23,821 nt of DNA from Chlorobium sp. (GTDB lineage: Bacteria; Bacteroidota; Chlorobiia; Chlorobiales; Chlorobiaceae). The stretch is from positions 1-23,821 of the forward strand of contig JANQHQ010000028.1 of assembly GCA_028282595.1 (NCBI GenBank). The letters are read 5' to 3'. The position numbers and the translations under genes are program-made. The notes under the pieces were generated by a model, which searched no databases, had not been told where the DNA came from, and saw only the letters and a list, made by a program, of their open reading frames with translations. Shown here one piece after another: positions 1 through 6,535 of this stretch. Each line of letters starts with the position of its first letter. Position 1 is the first letter of the stretch.

Positions 1-121
1 CGCCTTTGTAGACTGCGTGGAACATGGAACCATCGGGCGTGGTACCCATCCACATGTAAAAGCCCAGCGATACTGCGAAGGTCGACAAGATCAGTATCGT
101 GGTGAATAATCCCTGTTTCAT
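1..121 (-). CDS. MotA/TolQ/ExbB-type proton channel, N-terminus only (partial)
   Basis: Read leftwards from an ATG at 121-119, the frame stays open to the window edge for 40 codons. It begins MKQGLFTTILILSTFAVSLG, continues with FYMWMG, a TPDGSMF stretch, and ends in HAVYKG. This is a short cytoplasmic start, one hydrophobic membrane segment (about residues 5-24) and a periplasmic loop. From memory, ExbB/TolQ-like proteins of Bacteroidetes and Chlorobi start this way, with a helix and a loop ending in a YKGG-type motif before the second helix. If so, it would be part of the inner-membrane motor that energises TonB-dependent receptors such as the one at 20147-22285. Only about a sixth of a usual ExbB is visible and no channel residues are included, so the family call is tentative. 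No clear ribosome binding site precedes the ATG. Confidence 0.5.
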   Translation of the reverse strand, partial: MKQGLFTTILILSTFAVSLGFYMWMGTTPDGSMFHAVYKG

Positions 122-338
122 GAAAAATAACCCGTTTAACCCTGTTGTGAAATACACTGCACGCGGCAGTCCTGTGTTTGTTCCACGGTAAAATTGTCAC
201 AAGTTTCACAATAAAACAAACGGCATAAATTGCTTCGACAAGAAATCGCCGCGCCCCGGGTTCGTACCGGTTCGGCAAGTGGAAAACGCGCCTGTTCCGC
301 ACCGGGAAACCCTGCCATTGCGGTAAACGGCGAAACAA

Positions 339-367
339 TTGCGTTTTGATGATTTTCACACTATCAT
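339..367 (+). promoter_or_regulatory. Candidate sigma-70 promoter of dnaG
   Basis: A TTGCGT -35 (339-344) and a TATCAT -10 (362-367) are separated by 17 bp. Transcription would start near 374, about 35 nt before the dnaG ATG. The rest of the 288-bp divergent spacer (122-409) shows no further gene or strong structure. Confidence 0.45.
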
Positions 368-409
368 ACCTGCAGAACATGCAACCCGAACATCTCCGGA
401 AAACCGGCA

Positions 410-2308
410 ATGATACCGCAGAACATAATTGACGAGATACGGCAGCGTTGCGACATCGTCGATGTCGTCTCGGATTATGTGAGCCTGAAGCCCTCGGGAA
501 AACACTTCAAGGCGCTCTCTCCGTTTACGCGTGAGAAAACCCCCTCCTTTATCGTCTCTCCGGACAAGCAGATATACAAATGCTTTTCGAGCGGCAAGGG
601 CGGAAACATTTTCACGTTCATCATGGAAATGGAAAAGGTTTCCTTTCCCGAAGCCGTCGAAATGGCCGCGGGCCGTTGCGGAATGGATGTCAGCAGCCAT
701 CTGAAACGCACTGTGCGTTCGGACGAGGATCGTTCGGAACATGAAACCCTGAAGTGGGCAGCCAGGCTCTTCAACCGGCTGCTCAACTCGTCGGACGGCA
801 AGACCGGCCTCGACTACCTGGTAACACAGCGCGGCCTCAGCCAGAAAACCATTACCTCTTTCGGACTCGGCTTCGCCCCGGACAGTTGGGAGTACCTCCT
901 CACCCACGCCGAGCGGTCCTCGATCCCCCTGGAACAACTTCTGAAAACAGGACTCGCCCACCGCAATCCCAGGAAAAACAGCCACTACGACTACTTCCGC
1001 AACAGGGTGCTCTTTCCGATCTTTACCGTCGGCGGCCAGGTTGCCGGTTTCGGCGGCAGAACGCTGAGTCACGACAAAAAAACCCCGAAATACCTCAACT
1101 CACCCGAAAGCGCGGTATTCGAAAAATCGAAACTGCTTTACGGTCTGCATGCCGCGAAGGAATCGATCAGAAAGCAGGAGCTGGCAATCCTGGTGGAAGG
1201 ATACATGGACGTACTCGCGCTTCACCAAGCGGGACTCGACAACGCCGTCGCCTCGTGCGGCACATCCCTCACCGCTTACCAGGCGAAACTTCTCCACCGT
1301 TACACCCGCGACGTGCTTTTCCTCTACGATGGAGATGACGCCGGTCTGAAATCCATGCTCGGCGGTATCGACATTCTCGTCGGCTGCGGCGTCACGCCCT
1401 CGATAGCGGTCCTGCCCGAGGGAGAGGACCCCGACAGTATGGTGCGAGCGACCGGAAAAACCGGTTTTCTGGACTTTATCGACAAAAACCGCACCTCTTT
1501 CACAGACTTCCAGATCGACTTTTTCCGGAAAAAAGGATCGTTCGACGATCCGGCGAAAAAATCCCTCGCCATCCGGGAAATGCTCAGGACGGTTTCGCTC
1601 GTTTCCGACACGGTCCGGAGAGAACTCTACCTGCAGGAGCTCGAACAGAAGCTCGGCATCAGCATGGCCGTTCTTCGGGATATCGTCTCGGACGCGCACG
1701 GCAACACCAGGCGCACCCCGAAAAGCGGCGAAGCCGGCGAGCGGCGTGAACACGCAGCCGGTAATCCGGAAATGCAACAGGTTTCCGTGCTTGAAAGGAC
1801 CTTTCTGAAAGCACTGCTCGAAAGCACGTGGTACGGCAACGAGGTGCTGGAATTCTGCGCGTCGCACGAAGCCCTGTTGCGGCTGCAGAATCCCGTTGCG
1901 GTGCATATCCTGCAGCATCTGCTCGCGCGCCACAGGGAACACGCGAAGACCCACGGCGCCCCGGTCGACGTAACGACCGAAATCGGTTCGCTGCCGTCGC
2001 CCGCCGCCCGAGACCTCGCCTCCGAACTTCTTCTGGATCAGCCGCTGAGCGAACGATGGCAGGATTCGTTCGACGAACAGCAACAGAAAGCCAAACGATG
2101 CCTGACGGCATTTCTCGATTCGGTGCGCGCTCTGGTGCTCGGCGATTTCCGCGACCGGAAAAAAGCCCTGACGGAAAAACTGCGGACGGTGACGGACCTC
2201 GAGCAGGAAAAACAGCTCACCGCCGACCTCAACTCGCTTCTCCGCGAGGAACAGACGACGGAAATCGAGCTCAACAACATGATCGGCACCATCGTGCAGA
2301 GCCGGTGA
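410..2308 (+). CDS. dnaG: DNA primase DnaG
   Basis: This is the replicative primase, which makes the RNA primers for lagging-strand synthesis and is recruited by the DnaB helicase. The 632-aa length is normal. The N-terminal domain (about 1-100) has the zinc-binding-domain fold signature with EKTPSF (42-47) and KGGN. The catalytic core holds the TOPRIM motifs: VEGYMD with the acidic Glu near residue 263, and YDGDDAG near 305-311 with the metal-binding Asp residues. The C-terminal 180 residues are the helical helicase-interaction region. Oddly, three of the four zinc ligands are replaced: Ser37, Thr40 and Ser61 stand where Cys, His and Cys are usual, and only Cys58 remains. The ATG at 410 gives the standard MIPQNIIDEIR start. 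No strong ribosome binding site is visible. It is divergent from the gene at 1-121. Confidence 0.96.
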   Translation: MIPQNIIDEIRQRCDIVDVVSDYVSLKPSGKHFKALSPFTREKTPSFIVSPDKQIYKCFSSGKGGNIFTFIMEMEKVSFPEAVEMAAGRCGMDVSSHLKRTVRSDEDRSEHETLKWAARLFNRLLNSSDGKTGLDYLVTQRGLSQKTITSFGLGFAPDSWEYLLTHAERSSIPLEQLLKTGLAHRNPRKNSHYDYFRNRVLFPIFTVGGQVAGFGGRTLSHDKKTPKYLNSPESAVFEKSKLLYGLHAAKESIRKQELAILVEGYMDVLALHQAGLDNAVASCGTSLTAYQAKLLHRYTRDVLFLYDGDDAGLKSMLGGIDILVGCGVTPSIAVLPEGEDPDSMVRATGKTGFLDFIDKNRTSFTDFQIDFFRKKGSFDDPAKKSLAIREMLRTVSLVSDTVRRELYLQELEQKLGISMAVLRDIVSDAHGNTRRTPKSGEAGERREHAAGNPEMQQVSVLERTFLKALLESTWYGNEVLEFCASHEALLRLQNPVAVHILQHLLARHREHAKTHGAPVDVTTEIGSLPSPAARDLASELLLDQPLSERWQDSFDEQQQKAKRCLTAFLDSVRALVLGDFRDRKKALTEKLRTVTDLEQEKQLTADLNSLLREEQTTEIELNNMIGTIVQSR

Positions 2309-2362
2309 AACACGGCGGCGACATCACCTCGCCCTAAAATGATGTAAATAATATGTGCTTGC

Positions 2363-2396
2363 GGTGTTTTTTTTATGTATTATTCATAAAAACACC
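2363..2396. terminator. T-rich inverted repeat downstream of dnaG
   Basis: GGTG followed by eight T and ATG (2363-2377) pairs with CATAAAAACACC (2385-2396), leaving a 3-nt T bulge. It follows the dnaG stop by about 55 bp. The stem is AT-rich and there is no classical GC stem plus T tract, so a terminator role is uncertain. Confidence 0.3.
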
Positions 2397-2415
2397 CTAA
2401 ACCCCCTGAAATCAC

Positions 2416-2616
2416 ATGCACTCCGGCATTTGGCACTCCAGTCTGCTGATCGAGGTACTGATGTTCGCTTCGGTTTATCTCGTGGCGGGCCTCATCTGGG
2501 TCACCGTCAGGCACAGGCAGACCCCTCCGCTCCCCCGGCGGCGAAACCTTCGGGACCGACAGCGCCCCGCGAATGGTCATCCCTTCTCACGAACGACGAA
2601 AAAAGATGCGCCGTAG
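2416..2616 (+). CDS. Doubtful small membrane protein ORF (66 aa)
   Basis: The ORF starts MHSGIWHSSLLIEVLMFASV and has one convincing hydrophobic segment, about residues 9-29, ending in a positively charged VRHR. The tail is arginine-rich and loses protein-like character. In the neighbouring frame the same DNA reads as an Ala/Pro-rich linker (ADPSAPP-like), so a frameshift near 2520 in a longer original gene is possible. Its last 40 bp overlap the convergent DUF2784 gene. No good ribosome binding site precedes it. I do not recognise a family. It could be a decayed gene fragment, a genuine single-pass peptide, or chance. Confidence 0.25.
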   Translation: MHSGIWHSSLLIEVLMFASVYLVAGLIWVTVRHRQTPPLPRRRNLRDRQRPANGHPFSRTTKKDAP

Positions 2617-2945
2617 ACCGCCAGGTTCACGACAAGAACAAGGATGGCGAGCAGATAGCGCGTTTCCGCCTGCAAACCCACCGGATAGAGGATGGGAAGC
2701 AGGTAGTGTTCGATAAACGTTTCCTGATAAGGCGAAAGCTGCGCCTGTTGCCGCAAGTAATTTTCGAGAGGAGTCAACGGGCAGATCCATCCTTTCCACT
2801 CGATGAGCACGGCCCATACAACCGCCGGGATATGAAACCATCCGATCCACCGCCTCCAAAAAAGCAGCCAGCCTCCGGCGACGGCAAAGATGATGAACAA
2901 AAAATGAACAACCACGACGGCATCCGCCGCAAGCTTGTAAAACAT
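2577..2945 (-). CDS. DUF2784 family inner-membrane protein
   Basis: This 122-aa integral membrane protein has about four hydrophobic segments. Its signature features match what I know of DUF2784: an opening YKLAADAVVVVHFLFIIF, a GWLLFWRRW basic turn, a tryptophan/cysteine motif EWKGWICPLTPLE, and a hydrophobic C-terminal helix ending in a short charged tail. Its function is unknown in all organisms I am aware of. The start chosen is the ATG at 2945-2943, preceded by a weak purine stretch. A longer reading to 3107 would add 54 residues that come from repeat DNA (the CCGAT-rich motif and the GTAGGGGC palindrome), so it is rejected. The gene stands alone between dnaG and the repeat-rich region. 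Confidence 0.8.
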   Translation of the reverse strand: MFYKLAADAVVVVHFLFIIFAVAGGWLLFWRRWIGWFHIPAVVWAVLIEWKGWICPLTPLENYLRQQAQLSPYQETFIEHYLLPILYPVGLQAETRYLLAILVLVVNLAVYGASFFVVREKG

Positions 2946-3069
2946 GTTTTCTCGGATAAGAACGTGACGGGTGACGAGTTGGAAGGGATAGCATTCGACC
3001 CCGAGACCCGATAGTGGCTTTGAGGGCATCAGACAAGCCCTTGATGAATTGCCATCACCGAAACACCGT

Positions 3070-3093
3070 AGGGGCGAAAAATTTTTCGCCCCT
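3070..3093. repeat. Perfect 24-bp palindrome of the GTAGGGGC type
   Basis: AGGGGCGAAAAA is followed directly by its exact complement TTTTTCGCCCCT. It is flanked on the left by ACCGT, giving ACCGTAGGGGC (3065-3075), which recurs inverted at 3407-3417. The palindrome resembles dispersed REP-like sequences seen in many bacterial genomes. It could also act as a bidirectional terminator, but no gene ends nearby. Confidence 0.75.
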
Positions 3094-3218
3094 GCAGGAT
3101 CATCCACAAGTATCTCGCATGAGCGAGCATTCCGGCATGTCGCTCAACAATTCAACAAATAAACAATCTTCCGAATTCCGAAAAAACGCTATCGAGCCAA
3201 CCACCCCTGCAGTTTACC

Positions 3219-3239
3219 GACTGCCGACTGAAGACTGGT
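3219..3239 (+). repeat. Heptanucleotide tandem repeat, GACTGNN type
   Basis: Three consecutive 7-bp units each begin GACTG (GACTGCC, GACTGAA, GACTGGT). A matching but less regular ACCGACTG stretch occurs at 3463-3474. This looks like the short tandemly repeated repetitive (STRR) class described in cyanobacteria. Confidence 0.6.
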
Positions 3240-3243
3240 TCCC

Positions 3244-3376
3244 ACTCGACCCCGAAACCCGATCCCGACCCCGATCTCCGACCGCCCCAACGCTCGTTAC
3301 TTTGGACCTTTGACTTTTTAACTTTTGACATCACCTCCCGGGGTTCGCCGTCGCCGTCGGTATCGCTATCGATAAC
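3244..3376. repeat. CCGAT-rich hairpin element, copy E1 (interrupted)
   Basis: The left arm (3244-3281) reads as CCCGA/CCGAT units and the right arm (3338-3376) as CGGGGTTCGCC followed by TCGGTATCG-like units, roughly complementary to the left. The loop here is unusually long (about 56 bp) and carries the TTTTGAC-like heptads. Other copies have loops of about 10 bp. Confidence 0.6.
3301..3328 (+). repeat. Heptanucleotide tandem repeat, TTTTGAC-like
   Basis: Four degenerate 7-bp units (TTTGGAC, CTTTGAC and two more diverged ones) sit inside the loop of hairpin element E1. They are AT-rich against a GC-rich surround. Confidence 0.5.
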
Positions 3377-3388
3377 CAACGCCAGTTC

Positions 3389-3410
3389 GGGCAGCCACAG
3401 GGGGCTGCCC
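3389..3410. repeat. GGGCAGCC stem-loop of the GTAGGGGC family
   Basis: GGGCAGCC (3389-3396) pairs perfectly with GGCTGCCC (3403-3410) around a 6-nt loop. It continues to the right into CCTACGGT, so GCCCCTACGGT (3407-3417) is an inverted copy of the left flank of the palindrome at 3070-3093. Confidence 0.65.
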
Positions 3411-3481
3411 CTACGGTTCAGCAATTCCCCGACATCCTCACTGTGCCCTGTCCCGTCCTGCAGTTTGCCGACTGATTCCCT

Positions 3482-3560
3482 TTCGATCCCGATACCGATA
3501 GCGACCCCGATTTCCGATTGCTTTTTTCGGGGTTCACCGTCGGCATCGGAATCGGTATCG
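3482..3560. repeat. CCGAT-rich hairpin element, copy E2
   Basis: The left arm TTCGATCCCGATACCGAT (3482-3499) continues with GCGACCCCGATTTCCGA. A loop TTGCTTTT follows, then a right arm TCGGGGTTCACCGTCGG continuing to ATCGGAATCGGTATCG (3545-3560). The arms are largely complementary. The same architecture recurs 16 kb away at 19747-19940. Confidence 0.7.
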
Positions 3561-3582
3561 TTCTTTTCCTTCTCGCCTTGCC

Positions 3583-3603
3583 GACTGAAGACTGCTGACT
3601 GTT
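3583..3603 (+). repeat. Heptanucleotide tandem repeat, GACTGNN type (second site)
   Basis: Three 7-bp units GACTGAA, GACTGCT and GACTGTT lie 20 bp downstream of the glyA stop codon. The unit is the same as at 3219-3239. Confidence 0.6.
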
Positions 3604-3622
3604 TTTGTTTCCGGCTTCCGAT

Positions 3623-4945
3623 TCACGGCGTAGGCCCGAAGTCGTTGAGCGGAAGACCGGCGCACATCGCACGAACCTCTTCCCTGACATCGGCGCCCAC
3701 CTGCCCGGCATCGCTGCTGTCGGCCGCGCCGATGACGCGATCGATGAGCTCGACGATGGCTTCGGCATGAGACTCCTTCATCCCCCTGGTCGTCATGGCC
3801 GGAGTGCCGATACGTATGCCGCTGGTGACGAAAGGCGACTTGTCGTCGAAGGGAACCATGTTCTTGTTGACCGTAATGCCCGCTTCGTGCAGCAGGTTTT
3901 CCGCCTTTTTGCCCGTCACCTCCTTGTTGCGCAGATCGATCAGCATGAGATGGTTCCTGGTGCCTCCGCTGACGATATCGTAACCGAGGCCGATGAACTT
4001 CTGCGCCATGGCCGCGGCATTCGAACGCACCTGCTCCGCGTAATCCCGGAATGTCGGCTGGAGCGCTTCGCCGAAAGCGACAGCCTTGGCGGCGATGATG
4101 TGCATGAGCGGTCCGCCCTGGATGCCCGGCATTATCTCGGCGTCGATCACCTCGGACATCATCTTGGTGCGGCGGCCGTTTTTGGTCTTGATCGTGATCC
4201 CCATCGGGTTTTCAAAATCCCGGCCCATCATGATCATACCTCCGCGTGGACCGCGAAGGGTCTTGTGCGTGGTGGTGGTGACGAAGTGGCAGTGCGGGAG
4301 GGGATCGTTGAGCAGGCCGGCGGCGATCAGGCCGGCTGGATGGGCGATATCGGCCATCAGAAAAGCGCCGATCCTGTCGGCGATCTCCCTGAAAGCCTTG
4401 AAATCGAATCCCTGGGAATAGGCGCTCGCACCGCAGATAATCAGTTTCGGACGGACATCGAGAGCCATCTCCTCGACCTTGTTCATGTCGATACGGCCGG
4501 TCTCACGATCCACGCCGTAAGCATGGGCATCGAACATCTGCCCGGAAAAGTTCACCGAGCTGCCGTGTGTCAGATGACCGCCGTGGGCGAGATCGAGCCC
4601 CATGATGGCGTCGCCCGGTTTGAGCACCGAGAAGAGCACCCCCATATTGGCGCTCGAGCCCGAATGAGGCTGCACGTTGACATACTCGCAGTTGAAAAGC
4701 TTTTTGGCGCGCTGGCGGGCAAGGTCTTCGGCAATGTCGACGTACTCGCAGCCGCCGTAATATCTCTTGCCGGGATATCCTTCAGCGTATTTGTTCGTCA
4801 TGACGGAGCCGCACGCCTCCAGGACCGCCCGGCTGGCGAAGTTTTCCGAAGCGATCAGTTCGAGGGTTTCGGTCTGACGGCGCAGTTCACCGGCGATAGC
4901 ACCGAAAATCTCACTGTCCTGTTTCTGAAGAATATCCATGTTCAT
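3623..4945 (-). CDS. glyA: Serine hydroxymethyltransferase
   Basis: This PLP enzyme interconverts serine plus tetrahydrofolate with glycine plus 5,10-methylene-tetrahydrofolate, the main one-carbon source, in the cytoplasm. The 440-aa protein has the family hallmarks in order: ELIASENFAS near residue 30, TNKYAEGYPGKRYYGGCEYVD near 50-70, QPHSGSSANM, DIAHPAGL, and the PLP-lysine motif TTTTHKTLRGPRGG near residue 230. The ATG at 4945-4943 is preceded by AGGAGAG about 11 nt upstream. A second in-frame ATG two codons later is possible. The C-terminal 15-20 residues after the conserved region vary between species. It lies 84 bp downstream of ribBA on the same strand and could be co-transcribed, although heptad repeats occupy the gap. 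Confidence 0.97.
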   Translation of the reverse strand: MNMDILQKQDSEIFGAIAGELRRQTETLELIASENFASRAVLEACGSVMTNKYAEGYPGKRYYGGCEYVDIAEDLARQRAKKLFNCEYVNVQPHSGSSANMGVLFSVLKPGDAIMGLDLAHGGHLTHGSSVNFSGQMFDAHAYGVDRETGRIDMNKVEEMALDVRPKLIICGASAYSQGFDFKAFREIADRIGAFLMADIAHPAGLIAAGLLNDPLPHCHFVTTTTHKTLRGPRGGMIMMGRDFENPMGITIKTKNGRRTKMMSEVIDAEIMPGIQGGPLMHIIAAKAVAFGEALQPTFRDYAEQVRSNAAAMAQKFIGLGYDIVSGGTRNHLMLIDLRNKEVTGKKAENLLHEAGITVNKNMVPFDDKSPFVTSGIRIGTPAMTTRGMKESHAEAIVELIDRVIGAADSSDAGQVGADVREEVRAMCAGLPLNDFGPTP

Positions 4946-4979
4946 GTGTCGTTTACTCTCCTGTCGATGTGGTTATGTG

Positions 4980-5014
4980 TTCATTATCAATTATCCATTG
5001 TCCATTATCCATTT
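4980..5014 (-). repeat. Heptanucleotide tandem repeat, TCCATTA type
   Basis: Five uninterrupted 7-bp units fit the pattern TYMATTR (for example TCAATTA, TCCATTG, TCCATTA). They fill the ribBA-glyA spacer, just upstream of the glyA ribosome binding site. The clean period of 7 and the AT-rich content contrast with both flanking genes. Confidence 0.75.
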
Positions 5015-5029
5015 TATAACCCGCTCCGC

Positions 5030-6295
5030 TCATTTATGCTGCTGGTCGCTGTCCGAATCGCAGGTACAGGAGCACGAGATCATATGCCCCATTTTATCCC
5101 TTTTGGTCTCCAGATAGTTCAGGTTGACCGAATTGGGCGCTATTTCGATCGCGACCCGTTCGACGATCTCGAGCCCGTACCCTTCGAGTCCGACGATTTT
5201 TTTCGGATTGTTGGTCAGAAGGCGCATCTTCCTCACCCCGAGATCCTGAAGAATCTGAGCGCCGATGCCGTAATCGCGGAGATCGGCCTTGAAGCCGAGC
5301 TGTTCGTTGGCCTCGACCGTATCGAAACCCTGGTCCTGCAGATTATAGGCCTTGAGCTTGTTGATCAATCCGATTCCCCTTCCTTCCTGCATGAGATAGA
5401 TCAGCACACCCCTGCCGGCCTTCTCTATCTGCTTCATCGCCGAAGCGAGCTGGTTGCCGCAATCGCAGCGAAGCGACGCGAAGACATCGCCGGTCGCGCA
5501 CTGGGAATGAACCCGGACAAGCACCGGTTCGTCCGTATCGACATCTCCCTTCACAAAGGCGAGATGGTTCTGCTGATGATCGTCACAGCAGGTCTCGTAG
5601 GCTATCAGCCGAAATTCCCCGTGTCGCGTGGGCAACAGCGTTTCGACAGCACGTGAAACGAGCTTCTTGCGTTTCATCTGGTAGGCCACGAGATCCTTGA
5701 TGGTGATGAGCTTCAATCCGAGCTTCTCTTTCAGCTTTATCAGCTCCGGCAGCCGGGCCATCGTCCCGTCGTCGTGCAGGATTTCGCAAAGAAGCCCCGC
5801 GGGAGAACATCCGGCGAGTTCCGCCAGGTCGACCGCGGCCTCGGTGTGCCCGACCCTTCGAAGCACGCCCCCGTCCATGGCCCGCAGGGGAAAAATGTGA
5901 CCCGGTCTTGAAAAATCATCGGCATGGGACGACGGATCGCCCAGCATCCTGATGGTCATGTAACGATCGTAAGCCGAAATTCCGGTCGTCACCCCTTCGG
6001 CTATGGCGTCGACCGATACGGTAAAATTGGTTTCGTGCTGCGACGTGTTGCGCTGCACCATCGGCTCCAGTTGGAGCTCCTTCGAACGGCTCATGGTGAC
6101 GGCCACGCAGAGCAGCCCCCTTGCCTCCTTGATGATGAAATTCACCATTTCCGGAGTGACCTTTTCCGCCGCCGCGATAAAATCACCCTCGTCTTCACGG
6201 TCCTCGTCATCGATGACGATCACCAGCTTTCCCGCCTTTATATCATCGATCGCGGACTCGATGGAATCAACGCTCGATTCTCTCATCTTTTCCAT
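5030..6295 (-). CDS. ribBA: Bifunctional 3,4-dihydroxy-2-butanone-4-phosphate synthase / GTP cyclohydrolase II
   Basis: This enzyme makes both precursors of riboflavin, from ribulose 5-phosphate and from GTP. The 421-aa protein is a normal two-domain fusion. The RibB half (about 1-210) has the acidic metal-binding motif DDEDREDEGDFI near residue 30, and THAD-like and RPGHIFPL motifs. The RibA half (about 215-421) has VRVHSQCATGDVF, the zinc ligands in SLRCDCG, and QEGRGIGL and TNNPKK motifs. The short C-terminal tail after GHMISC contains a CSCTC cluster and a DSDSDQQHK end, which is lineage-specific. The ATG at 6295-6293 lacks a good ribosome binding site, and M4 is an alternative start. I found no FMN-riboswitch conserved core in the 240 bp upstream. 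Confidence 0.96.
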   Translation of the reverse strand: MEKMRESSVDSIESAIDDIKAGKLVIVIDDEDREDEGDFIAAAEKVTPEMVNFIIKEARGLLCVAVTMSRSKELQLEPMVQRNTSQHETNFTVSVDAIAEGVTTGISAYDRYMTIRMLGDPSSHADDFSRPGHIFPLRAMDGGVLRRVGHTEAAVDLAELAGCSPAGLLCEILHDDGTMARLPELIKLKEKLGLKLITIKDLVAYQMKRKKLVSRAVETLLPTRHGEFRLIAYETCCDDHQQNHLAFVKGDVDTDEPVLVRVHSQCATGDVFASLRCDCGNQLASAMKQIEKAGRGVLIYLMQEGRGIGLINKLKAYNLQDQGFDTVEANEQLGFKADLRDYGIGAQILQDLGVRKMRLLTNNPKKIVGLEGYGLEIVERVAIEIAPNSVNLNYLETKRDKMGHMISCSCTCDSDSDQQHK

Positions 6296-6382
6296 ACTTG
6301 TTAGTTCAATTACCCGATTTTCCGGTCGATTGCTGCGTAAGGTAGAGTAATGTAAAAAATCCTGGGATTCCGCGTACCCTTT

Positions 6383-6410
6383 TTGATAAGCCTTTCCATT
6401 TTTGTATACT
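6383..6410 (+). promoter_or_regulatory. Candidate sigma-70 promoter for the carB C-terminal half
   Basis: TTGATA (6383-6388) and TATACT (6405-6410) are 16 bp apart, the best promoter-like pair in the ribBA/carB divergent spacer. Transcription would begin near 6417 and give a leader of about 120 nt. No attenuator or PyrR-type structure was recognised in that leader. Confidence 0.5.
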
Positions 6411-6535
6411 TCACGGATTTTCGGCCGCCACGGCAGTTATTGTAACTTGTCTCCGCAACTCCGGGACGGAATACACCCTGTCGGGCTTTCGGTCGCACAG
6501 GTTTCCCGTAAGTCGTCAAAACCTCTCGATACCGC

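Larger units (their letters stand above)
2946..3622. repeat. Gene-free repeat-rich intergenic region
   Basis: About 680 bp between DUF2784 and glyA hold no credible gene. It is a patchwork of short repeats listed separately: a perfect palindrome (3070-3093), GACTGNN heptads (3219-3239 and 3583-3603), TTTTGAC-like heptads (3301-3328), CCGAT-rich hairpin elements (3244-3376 and 3482-3560, with a fragment at 2997-3013), and a GGGCAGCC stem-loop (3389-3410). The ORFs that cross it change frame with the repeats and have repeat-driven composition. Confidence 0.8.

Noticed and set aside
1100..2083. 327-codon minus-strand ORF
   Set aside because: Antisense to the dnaG core and C-terminal region, with no recognisable motif.
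2355..3014. 219-codon plus-strand ORF
   Set aside because: Mostly antisense to the DUF2784 gene, which has real membrane segments and family motifs.
2946..3107. N-terminal extension of the DUF2784 protein
   Set aside because: The extra 54 codons are translated repeat DNA (palindrome and CCGAT fragment), and the family start matches the ATG at 2945.
4980..5014. CRISPR-like array
   Set aside because: The units are 7 bp and contiguous, without spacers, so it is a heptad tandem repeat.
3605..5656. 683-codon plus-strand ORF
   Set aside because: It lies antisense to glyA and ribBA, whose motifs are unmistakable, and is an open shadow frame of GC-biased codons. It spans the spacer only because the repeats there lack stops in that frame.
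6296..6535. FMN riboswitch upstream of ribBA
   Set aside because: None of the conserved FMN-element core sequences could be found on the minus strand.
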